This document shows positions 1 to 5,595 of a DNA stretch of 5,595 bases, piece by piece; position 1 is the first letter of the stretch, and every line of letters begins with the position of its first letter. Below the pieces are notes generated by a model, which had not been told where the DNA came from, did not search any database, and was given only the letters and a program-made list of their open reading frames with translations. Both the position numbers and the translations under genes were made by a program. This DNA comes from an uncultured Blautia sp. Its GTDB lineage: Bacteria > Bacillota > Clostridia > Lachnospirales > Lachnospiraceae. The stretch is taken from assembly GCA_934371915.1 (NCBI GenBank), contig CAKROE010000123.1:1-5595 (forward strand), in the 5' to 3' direction.

Positions 1-556
1 CATCTTCTTCAAGAAGCTCTACTGTACCATATAACTGAGCAAAAACACCTCCACGGTCAATATCTCCTGCAAGAAGGACCGGAGCCTTTGCCATTTTTGC
101 CATTCCCATATTGACGATATCTTCACTTTTCAGGTTGATCTCAGCCGGACTTCCAGCCCCTTCAATGACAATAATATCATTTTCTTCTGCCAGTTTATTG
201 AATGCCTTCATAATATCCGGCACCAGTTTTTTCTTATATTTAAAATAGTCCCGGGCACTCATCGTCCCGAGAACTTCCCCGTTGACAATTACCTGCGAGC
301 CTACATCATTGGTCGGTTTCAAAAGGATCGGGTTCATAAGGACCGATGGCTCTATTCCTGCCGCCTCTGCCTGCATGACCTGTGCCCTTCCCATCTCGAG
401 ACCTTCACTTGTAATAAATGAATTTAATGCCATATTCTGTGATTTAAACGGTGCTACCCGATATCCATCCTGATGAAAAATCCTGCACAGCCCCGCTGCA
501 AGAAGACTTTTTCCTGCATTGGACATCGTGCCCTGTATCATAATCGTTTTTGCCAT
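1..556 (-). CDS. cobQ: CbiP/CobQ, cobyric acid synthase, N-terminal 185 residues (3' partial)
   Basis: The reading frame from the ATG at 556-554 stays open to the left edge, giving 185 codons of a protein usually about 500 long, so roughly two thirds including the glutaminase domain is missing. The visible part is the dethiobiotin-synthetase-like ATPase domain: P-loop GTMSNAGKS (9-17), [14 protein letters not shown] (36-49), MGRAQVMQA (55-63), MNPILLKP (74-81), [12 protein letters not shown] (131-142) and [12 protein letters not shown] (163-174), all hallmarks of CobQ/CbiP. The enzyme uses ATP and glutamine to amidate the b, d, e and g side chains of adenosylcobyrinate a,c-diamide, yielding the cobyric acid used by CbiB. 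The start follows the cobD stop with no base between (TAAATG). Its AGGAGG lies within the cobD coding end, eight bases before the ATG, so coupled translation is likely. No stop or frameshift is seen in the visible part. Confidence 0.96.
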   Translation of the reverse strand, partial: MAKTIMIQGTMSNAGKSLLAAGLCRIFHQDGYRVAPFKSQNMALNSFITSEGLEMGRAQVMQAEAAGIEPSVLMNPILLKPTNDVGSQVIVNGEVLGTMSARDYFKYKKKLVPDIMKAFNKLAEENDIIVIEGAGSPAEINLKSEDIVNMGMAKMAKAPVLLAGDIDRGGVFAQLYGTVELLEED

Positions 557-1594
557 TTATGCTTCCTCCTGCATAGACTGGATAAGCTTTTCATTTTCTT
601 CATGTGTACGAACAGCTACGCGATAATAGCCTTTCTTCAGACCGAAGTAATTGCTGCAGTCACGGATCAGAACCCCCCGCTCCACACATTTTTCAAACAG
701 ATCTTCCGGACCTTTAAAGAAAATATAATTTGCTTCAGACGGAAAAACTTCCATCCCGATTTCCTGCAATTTTTCTTTGAGATACTTCGCTTCTTCGAAA
801 ACCAGCTGTCGTCCGTTCTCAACATATTCGTTTTCTTTCAGTGCCGCGATTCCTGCTGCCTGCGCCATCACAGAAATATTCCATGGCTGTGTGGCCATCG
901 TCATTTTTTCAAGTAATTCTGTATTTTCCGAAATACCGTAACCAAGACGGACACCTGCAATCGCATAACGTTTTGTAAATGCCTTCAGAAGAAAGAGATT
1001 GTGATATCTTGACAACTGTGCTTTCAGTGAATGCTTCTCCGGCTCTTTGATAAAATCAAGAAAACATTCATCTACAACAAGAAAAATCTCCATCTCCCTG
1101 CATACACGTAAAATTCGGAACAAAAGATCCCGATCTATGGAAATACCTGTAGGATTATTCGGATTACACAGAAAAACCATATCCAGATCTTTGTGCAGCC
1201 AGTTCACAAAATCTTCCTGCAGTGCAAAACCATTCTCCTCTTTTAAAAGAACATGTTCAACTTCACAGTCTACACTCGCAAGTGCCTGTTCATACTCCGC
1301 AAATGTCGGTCCCGGCAGCAGTGCTTTCCCTGGTTTCAGTGCATGACACAGAGAAAATACAATTTCTGCCGCACCATTTCCACAGATGATATACTCCGGT
1401 TCTACCGCCTCGTATGCTGCAATTGCCTCTTTGAGCGGCTGATATCCTACCTGCGGATAATCTTTTATCTGTTCCAGACTGTCACGTATTGCCTGTTTCA
1501 CACTTTCCGGAGTTCCTAGCGGATTGCAGTTTGCCGAAAAGTCCAGGCAGTTTTTGTAAGTATATATATTGCCTCCATGTACGTGTTTCGTCAT
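557..1594 (-). CDS. cobD: CobD, PLP-dependent L-threonine-O-3-phosphate decarboxylase
   Basis: A 345-residue fold-type I PLP enzyme, cytoplasmic. CobD decarboxylates L-threonine O-3-phosphate to (R)-1-amino-2-propanol O-2-phosphate, the linker that CbiB attaches. Visible motifs: HGGNIY (6-11) and DFSANCNPLG (18-27), typical of CobD N-termini; GNGAAE (72-77), phosphate and ring binding; CNPNNPTG (143-150); VVDECF with Asp175; AFTKRYAIAG with Lys208 as the Schiff-base lysine; GVRLGY (214-219); and RVAVRT with Arg325. The RDCSNYFGL segment (311-319) fits CobD better than histidinol-phosphate aminotransferase (HisC), its close relative. The B12 neighbours decide the matter. The start is an ATG with a perfect AGGAGG at 1603-1608, eight bases upstream. 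The stop TAA directly abuts the ATG of the following cbiP. The cysteine-rich tail seen in some CobD proteins is absent. HisC-like activity cannot be excluded from sequence alone but is unlikely. Confidence 0.94.
   Translation of the reverse strand: MTKHVHGGNIYTYKNCLDFSANCNPLGTPESVKQAIRDSLEQIKDYPQVGYQPLKEAIAAYEAVEPEYIICGNGAAEIVFSLCHALKPGKALLPGPTFAEYEQALASVDCEVEHVLLKEENGFALQEDFVNWLHKDLDMVFLCNPNNPTGISIDRDLLFRILRVCREMEIFLVVDECFLDFIKEPEKHSLKAQLSRYHNLFLLKAFTKRYAIAGVRLGYGISENTELLEKMTMATQPWNISVMAQAAGIAALKENEYVENGRQLVFEEAKYLKEKLQEIGMEVFPSEANYIFFKGPEDLFEKCVERGVLIRDCSNYFGLKKGYYRVAVRTHEENEKLIQSMQEEA
565..570 (-). promoter_or_regulatory. Ribosome binding site of cobQ inside the end of cobD
   Basis: A perfect AGGAGG on the minus strand overlaps the last codons of cobD and lies eight bases before the cobQ ATG at 556. 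It decides the start and implies that ribosomes ending cobD can start cobQ on the same stretch. Confidence 0.85.
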
Positions 1595-1648
1595 TTCAGT
1601 TTCCTCCTGCCTGTTCCGGCATCAAAATATTAAGGTCAGACTCTGTAT

Positions 1649-2620
1649 TCAGCTCCAGCACAGAATAAGTACGATTCTGATGAGCAGGAACAGAACGACT
1701 CCGGTAATTGCTGTCGCATACAAAAGCCGGTTTGCACGACGAATATCCTCCGGTTCAATCGGTCTGATCGGATCACCAATCGTAGGTTTTTCATATAATT
1801 TTCCAAAATAATATGCATTACCTGCAAGACGGACATCCAGAGCTCCCGCCATTACCGATTCTGTCTGCGCAGAATTCGGACTCGCATGATTGCGGCTGTC
1901 CCGCCTGAAAATTTTCCACGCATTTTTTCCGTCAAAACCAACGATGTAAGATGCAAGAACCATCAGTGCACCGGATATCCTTGCCGGAAGATAGTTCGCT
2001 GCATCGTCAAGCTTTGCCGCACATCGTCCGAAATAGAGATAACGGTCATTTTTGTAGCCAAGCATGGAATCCATTGTATTGATTCCCTTATAAAGAAACA
2101 TCAGAGGTGCACCGCCGATCGCCATATAAAGCATCGGTGCGATGACACCATCCGAAGCGTTTTCTGCCACGGTCTCAACAGCTGCCTTTGTCACGCCTTC
2201 TTCCGTAAGTGCCGCTGTATCACGCCCTACGATCATGGATACCGCCTTACGTGATTCTTCCAGCGTTCCGTGTTTCAGGCAGTCATAAACCCGCATGCTT
2301 TCGTCTTTTAAGGATCTGGTTGCCAGAAGCTGGTAACACCAGAAACTTTCCAGAATCAATGCAAGCCACGGAATCCTCGGATACAGCGTATAAAGAATCA
2401 CTCCCGGAATCCCGAGTGAAAGAATACAGACGATCAGAACTTCGATCAGTCCGCCGGTCAGTTCCCCGGAGCTTGTTTTCGGTAAAATCTTTCGAATTCT
2501 TTTTTCAAGGAAAGAGATCAGATTGCCGATCAGGCAGACCGGGTGGTACAGCCATCTCGGGTCTCCGAATATCAGATCAAGTATAAATCCTGCTGCCAGC
2601 GCTATGGTGTGGTATATCAA
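1649..2620 (-). CDS. cbiB: CbiB, adenosylcobinamide-phosphate synthase (membrane)
   Basis: A 323-residue integral membrane protein of typical CbiB length. It joins aminopropanol or aminopropanol phosphate to adenosylcobyric acid, giving (adenosyl)cobinamide or its phosphate, and so uses the products of the neighbouring cobD and cbiP. Signature blocks occur in order: DLIFGDPRWLYHPV 15-28, VGRDT 131-135, ETVAENASDGVIAP 149-162, KGINTMDSMLGYKNDRY 178-194, DDAANYLPARI 205-215, HASPNSAQTES 245-255 and IGDP 281-284. Hydrophobic segments are visible near 1-19, 58-79, 83-100, 160-177, 212-229 and 299-321. The start is TTG (2620-2618): an in-frame TAA lies at 2644-2642, the first internal Met codon is at residue 109, after the GDPRW block, and AAGGGAG sits six bases before the TTG. 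It is the only gene here with an untranslated gap on both sides (94 and 54 bases). No broken motif is seen. Confidence 0.97.
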   Translation of the reverse strand: MIYHTIALAAGFILDLIFGDPRWLYHPVCLIGNLISFLEKRIRKILPKTSSGELTGGLIEVLIVCILSLGIPGVILYTLYPRIPWLALILESFWCYQLLATRSLKDESMRVYDCLKHGTLEESRKAVSMIVGRDTAALTEEGVTKAAVETVAENASDGVIAPMLYMAIGGAPLMFLYKGINTMDSMLGYKNDRYLYFGRCAAKLDDAANYLPARISGALMVLASYIVGFDGKNAWKIFRRDSRNHASPNSAQTESVMAGALDVRLAGNAYYFGKLYEKPTIGDPIRPIEPEDIRRANRLLYATAITGVVLFLLIRIVLILCWS

Positions 2621-2626
2621 GTGTTT

Positions 2627-2633
2627 CTCCCTT
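2627..2633 (-). promoter_or_regulatory. Ribosome binding site fixing the TTG start of cbiB
   Basis: On the minus strand AAGGGAG stands six bases before the TTG at 2620. With the in-frame TAA at 2644-2642 and no Met codon before residue 109, this site is what supports TTG initiation. Confidence 0.8.
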
Positions 2634-2636
2634 CCC

Positions 2637-2657
2637 GATGTTTATATACAAAACATC
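2637..2657 (-). repeat. AT-rich inverted repeat next to the cbiB ribosome binding site
   Basis: GATGTTT and AAACATC form a perfect 7-bp stem with a 7-base loop (TGTATAT on the minus strand). It ends three bases before the AAGGGAG of cbiB. The stem is AU-rich and therefore weak. It could affect access to the binding site, or be a chance palindrome. Confidence 0.4.
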
Positions 2658-2677
2658 TCTGCTCTTTTTCATTTATT

Positions 2678-2706
2678 CATAACTGTTCAGTACTCTCACA
2701 GTTACG
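2678..2706 (-). repeat. Inverted repeat (potential RNA hairpin) just after cbiA
   Basis: TAACTGT and ACAGTTA form a perfect 7-bp stem (2698-2704 with 2680-2686) around an 11-base loop. In the minus-strand RNA it extends by a G-U and a C-G pair to 9 bp; on the plus strand the wobble position would be an A-C mismatch, so the structure favours the operon transcript. It starts eight bases after the cbiA stop. No U-run follows, so it is not a standard intrinsic terminator. A role in RNA processing or stability is only a guess. Confidence 0.5.
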
Positions 2707-2714
2707 TTTGTTCT

Positions 2715-4088
2715 TTATCCGGCATCCTGACAGCCGTACCGGCTGCACTTACGAAGAAAAGCCTCCGGCACCTTCGGATTGCCATAAAAATACAGGTGCG
2801 GAAATCCCGCCATCATGGTATCCGTACCATGAATGCAATTCCATTTCCTGTGGCTCGCCGGTTTTTTCGCATCAAAATCGTCCCCGCAGTTTTCAGAATC
2901 GAAATAATGAAATTCATGTGCAGGTATTCCACCCATGTCATTCATTCCAAAAACTTCTTTCTTCTGTGTCAGGGTCACGTAACCAAAACGGTTCAGTCTC
3001 TGCGTACGATAAGCTCTGCCGGAAATCACACCCGCCATATGATAGCTATTGCCATCCATGGCCTCCATCTCATCATGAAGATACATAAAGCCACCGCATT
3101 CTGCCAGACACGGCATTCCATCATTCAATGCACGGCGTACATCCTCCCGCATGCTCACATTCGCTTCTAATTCCCTGGCATTAAGTTCCGGATAACCACC
3201 GCCCAAAATCAGCCCTTTAAGGTTCGCCGGAAGATGTGCATCACGCACAGGTGAAAAAGATACCAGTTCCGCTCCCATTTTTTTGAGAAGCCGGAAATTA
3301 TCTTTATAGTAAAAACAAAATGCCTCATCTTCAGCGACACCGATCCGTATCGGTCTTTCGGAATGAAACGAAATCTGCGGCTCTGCCGCCTGAACTTCCG
3401 ATGCATCTGCGGCAAGCTTTAGTATTTCATCAATCTCCAGTGTATCTTCCAGTATTTTTGCAAGTTTCTGTAATCTTTCACGAAGCTGCGGAATCTCGTC
3501 CGGAAGTACCAGACCAAGATGTCTGCTCTCGACCACACAGTCTTCTACTTTCGGAACATATCCCAAAACTGAAAGCCCGGTCTCTTTTTCCAGAAGCTCT
3601 TTCATTCTCGGATAAAGCATCGGAGACATCTGATTCAGGATCACACCTTTAATATGACTGTCCTTTTTGTATTCGGCAAAACCTTTAATATAAGCCGCAA
3701 GTGACACGCTCATTCCCTTGCTGTTTACAATCAGAATAACCGGTGTATCGGTAACCGAAGCGAGATCATAAGCGCTTGCCTGTGTTGTCGTTCCTGCAAC
3801 CCCGTCATAATACCCCATGACACCTTCCATCACCGCGATCTCACAGTTTGCGGCATTTTCTGAAAGAAGATACCGCGTAACTTCCGGAGATGTAAAAAAT
3901 GTATCCAGATTTGCAGATTTCGCCCCGATCACACGGCTGTGAAACATTGGATCAATATAATCCGGACCACATTTAAAAGAGGCCACCGTAAGGTTTCTGT
4001 TTACCAGTGCCTGCAAAAGCCCGCAGGTTAGCAGCGTTTTTCCGCTTCCGCTCGCTCCTGCTGCCAGAAGGATTCTGGGAATTTTCAT
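2715..4088 (-). CDS. cbiA: CbiA, cobyrinate a,c-diamide synthase (glutamine-hydrolysing)
   Basis: A 457-residue cytoplasmic amidotransferase, the usual family length. It uses ATP and glutamine to amidate the a and c carboxylates of cobyrinate (Co(II)-cobyrinate in the anaerobic route). The N-terminal synthetase domain has the P-loop GASGSGKT at 11-18, KCGPDYIDP at 39-47 and EGVMGYYDG at 88-96. Asp43, Asp46, Glu88 and Asp95 match the conserved acidic residues of the family. ESRHLGL at 187-193 closes the domain. The C-terminal class-I glutaminase-like domain starts near VAEDEAFCFYY (251-261) and has GGGYPE at 296-301, the nucleophile Cys331 in AECGGFMYL, AHEFHYFDS at 390-398, and His431 as the likely catalytic histidine. 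The start is an ATG in an ATGA overlap with the upstream cbiET stop, with AAAGGAG at 4097-4103 eight bases before it, so translational coupling is likely. It ends with TAA, followed by the hairpin-bearing gap before cbiB. CbiP/CobQ is excluded because that protein is encoded separately further downstream and has different motifs. Confidence 0.97.
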   Translation of the reverse strand: MKIPRILLAAGASGSGKTLLTCGLLQALVNRNLTVASFKCGPDYIDPMFHSRVIGAKSANLDTFFTSPEVTRYLLSENAANCEIAVMEGVMGYYDGVAGTTTQASAYDLASVTDTPVILIVNSKGMSVSLAAYIKGFAEYKKDSHIKGVILNQMSPMLYPRMKELLEKETGLSVLGYVPKVEDCVVESRHLGLVLPDEIPQLRERLQKLAKILEDTLEIDEILKLAADASEVQAAEPQISFHSERPIRIGVAEDEAFCFYYKDNFRLLKKMGAELVSFSPVRDAHLPANLKGLILGGGYPELNARELEANVSMREDVRRALNDGMPCLAECGGFMYLHDEMEAMDGNSYHMAGVISGRAYRTQRLNRFGYVTLTQKKEVFGMNDMGGIPAHEFHYFDSENCGDDFDAKKPASHRKWNCIHGTDTMMAGFPHLYFYGNPKVPEAFLRKCSRYGCQDAG

Positions 4089-5595
4089 AAGGTCATCTCC
4101 TTTTTGTGTGCCTGTATGGTAATGATATAGATTGGATTTTCTCCCATCATCATATGGTATCTGCCGATATTTTTTGCTCTTGACACGGCAAGCTGAGCCA
4201 CTTCAGATTCCCATTCCTTATCTGCACCAGATTCCTCAAGTTTTCGTATACAGGAAATCGCCTCTGAAACCGTTTCCAGTGTAATACAGTTGATCACGAT
4301 CCGCACTTCCGGATTTTTAGTAAGTAACAGATCTATAATCTTGTCAAGATTTCCTGATGAGCCTCCGATAAATGCATGCGTCGGTGCCGGAAGGTCTTCC
4401 ATAGCCTCCGGTGCGGTTCCCGCTATGATCTGCATATGATCCAGCGCAAATTTCTCTTTATTGGCCTTCAGAAGATTAAGTGCATCTTCTTTCTTTTCGA
4501 TTGCATAAACCTGTCCCTGTGAAGCTCTCAGCGCCATTTCTACCGATACGGAACCTGTGCCCGCGCCGATATCGTAACATACAGAATTTTCATCTAATTT
4601 CAGTTTTGTCAGTGATACACTTCGCACTTCACCCTTTGTCATAGGTGCTTTGCCACGCAGAAAGGCCTCGTCCGGCATTCCATGTGTTGCCGGAAGTGGT
4701 TCTGCCTCCGGATTATATGCACAGACTACACTGAGCGGATCTGCCTTGTAATCCACCAGTTCACGCGCCGTTTTGGCAAAAATCTTTTCATCAGGATAAG
4801 AAAGTCTTTCTCCGACAAACAGAACGACATCGCCCATACCGTATCCTGCCAGTTTCTTCGCCAGTTCTGCCACACCATCTGCCGTTCCGAGGATTGCAAA
4901 AACCTTTTCAGAAGAACGAATAAACGAAACAAGATTACAATGTTTTCCATGTGCACTGACGATCTTCGCATCGTCCCAGGAAAGTCCGATTTTTGACATA
5001 AAATACACAACAGATGAAATTCCGCAGATGATCTCCGGCTGTATGGAAACCTCTCCAAATAATTCCATAAGTTTTCTGGCACCGCTGTAAAAACCAACAT
5101 CCCCGGAAAGAGCAACCACAACGCTGCTGTATTCCGGATGATTTTGGATATAATCTACAATTTCCCTACTTCTGTATTCATAAAAAACTTCCTGTCCCGG
5201 AAGTGCCACTGCATCTGCAATCCGTCTGGCACCAACGATGAGATCCGCCTTTTCTACAGCTCTTTTTCCCTGTATGGTAAGCGTATCCTCACTGCCCATA
5301 CCAATTCCGAGAAGTGTAATATGTGTTTTTCCCTCACAGGAAAAATATTTTGCAAGCATTCTTTTACACTCGGTAAGAGAAATACCTTCCTCCTGCACCG
5401 GTCTTCCTATAATCACCGGAATTGCACCGCACGCAAACGCTGCATCGATTTTTTCCTGAAAACCGCCTGCTTTGCCGGAATCTTTCGTAACAAGATACTG
5501 ACATTCATACTGCCGGATCGTCGCCTCATTCATTTCCTTTGAAAACGGCCCCTGCATGGCAATCAGATGTTTCCCTTCAAAGCCAAGCTTCTGAC
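4085..5595 (-). CDS. cbiET: Fused precorrin-6A reductase (C-terminal end) / CbiE / CbiT, 5' partial
   Basis: This reads as a multifunctional corrin-ring enzyme of the cytoplasm. The frame has no stop up to the right edge, so the Met codon at 5557 is not the true start: 12 further residues (QKLGFEGKHLIA) precede it in frame and continue a CbiJ/CobK signature. Counting from that Met, residues 1-70 match the C-terminus of precorrin-6A reductase (QGPFS 2-6, LVTKDSG 22-28, GGFQEKIDAA 31-40, VIIGRP 48-53). Residues 79-290 are CbiE, the C5-methyltransferase, with the tetrapyrrole-methylase start GIGMG 84-88, SGDVGFYSG 151-159, SAHGKH 201-206 and FVGERLSYPDE 247-257. Residues 300-490 are CbiT, the C15-methyltransferase/decarboxylase, with MTKGEVR 306-312, the SAM-binding YDIGAGTGSVSVE 328-340, and IGGSSGNL 397-404. 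All core motifs look intact. By family knowledge the three activities act on cobalt-precorrin-6A, -6B and -7 in succession. The 3' end overlaps cbiA by four bases (ATGA). About 170-180 reductase residues should lie beyond the edge if that domain is complete. Assignment of CbiE and CbiT is very firm; completeness of the reductase part is unknown. Confidence 0.94.
   Translation of the reverse strand, partial: QKLGFEGKHLIAMQGPFSKEMNEATIRQYECQYLVTKDSGKAGGFQEKIDAAFACGAIPVIIGRPVQEEGISLTECKRMLAKYFSCEGKTHITLLGIGMGSEDTLTIQGKRAVEKADLIVGARRIADAVALPGQEVFYEYRSREIVDYIQNHPEYSSVVVALSGDVGFYSGARKLMELFGEVSIQPEIICGISSVVYFMSKIGLSWDDAKIVSAHGKHCNLVSFIRSSEKVFAILGTADGVAELAKKLAGYGMGDVVLFVGERLSYPDEKIFAKTARELVDYKADPLSVVCAYNPEAEPLPATHGMPDEAFLRGKAPMTKGEVRSVSLTKLKLDENSVCYDIGAGTGSVSVEMALRASQGQVYAIEKKEDALNLLKANKEKFALDHMQIIAGTAPEAMEDLPAPTHAFIGGSSGNLDKIIDLLLTKNPEVRIVINCITLETVSEAISCIRKLEESGADKEWESEVAQLAVSRAKNIGRYHMMMGENPIYIITIQAHKKEMTL

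Noticed and set aside
282..916. Plus-strand open frames opposite cobQ and cobD (63 and 147 residues).
   Set aside because: They lie antisense to well-supported genes, have no recognisable domain, and are rich in Cys, Phe, His and Arg as expected for reverse-frame shadows.
1595..1648. The 54-base gap between cbiB and cobD, searched for a promoter, hairpin or small gene.
   Set aside because: Apart from the cobD ribosome binding site at 1603-1608, I see no stem, paired -35/-10 boxes or start with a coding frame.
2678..2714. Possible intrinsic terminator after cbiA.
   Set aside because: The stem has few G-C pairs and in the minus-strand direction is followed by an A-rich run, not a U tract. Same-pathway genes continue downstream, so readthrough is expected.
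2523..3170. Long plus-strand open frame (215 residues) opposite cbiA and the start of cbiB.
   Set aside because: It overlaps strongly conserved coding sequence of cbiA and shows no family motif; composition is that of an antisense shadow.
5385..5394. AGGAGGAAGG on the minus strand at the reductase-CbiE boundary, resembling a ribosome binding site for a separate CbiE.
   Set aside because: The next in-frame ATG (5359) is about 30 bases from the core, too far. The bases also simply encode Gln-Glu-Glu-Gly in an open frame, so one continuous chain is the simpler reading.
1..5595. Cobalamin riboswitch, which often controls such operons.
   Set aside because: No non-coding stretch here exceeds 94 bases, too short for the roughly 200-base riboswitch. 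If one exists it lies to the right of the window.

Overview
The window is a gap-free stretch of a cobalamin (vitamin B12) biosynthesis operon. Every gene lies on the minus strand, so transcription runs from the right edge to the left edge. The gene set (CbiE/CbiT-type methyltransferases, CbiA, CbiB, CobD, CbiP/CobQ) is that of the anaerobic, early-cobalt-insertion pathway. Moderate GC (judged by eye), strong AGGAGG-type ribosome binding sites, a TTG start and the protein style suggest a Gram-positive anaerobe of the Clostridia, most likely of Lachnospiraceae type. That placement is an inference; no marker gene is present.

Layout in transcription order: (1) right edge to 4085, a fused protein carrying the C-terminal end of a precorrin-6A reductase (CbiJ/CobK), then CbiE, then CbiT, with its 5' end outside the window; (2) 4088-2715, CbiA, cobyrinate a,c-diamide synthase, overlapping the previous gene by ATGA; (3) a 94-base gap with two potential hairpins; (4) 2620-1649, CbiB, adenosylcobinamide-phosphate synthase, starting at TTG; (5) a 54-base gap; (6) 1594-557, CobD, threonine-phosphate decarboxylase; (7) 556 to the left edge, the N-terminal 185 residues of CbiP/CobQ, cobyric acid synthase, whose ATG directly follows the cobD stop.

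How they work together: the fusion reduces cobalt-precorrin-6A and then methylates and decarboxylates the ring (C15, C12 side-chain decarboxylation, C5). CbiA amidates the a and c side chains of cobyrinate. CbiP amidates b, d, e and g to give cobyric acid. CobD makes aminopropanol phosphate from threonine phosphate, and CbiB attaches it to form the nucleotide-loop precursor. The precorrin-8 mutase (CbiC), earlier methyltransferases, adenosyltransferase and lower-loop genes are not in the window and may lie outside it.

There is no riboswitch, promoter, convincing terminator, RNA gene, mobile element or CRISPR in the window. The region is ordinary metabolic sequence. The points worth a second look are the three-domain fusion at the right edge and the isolated, TTG-started cbiB preceded by two inverted repeats. 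I see no undescribed system here.
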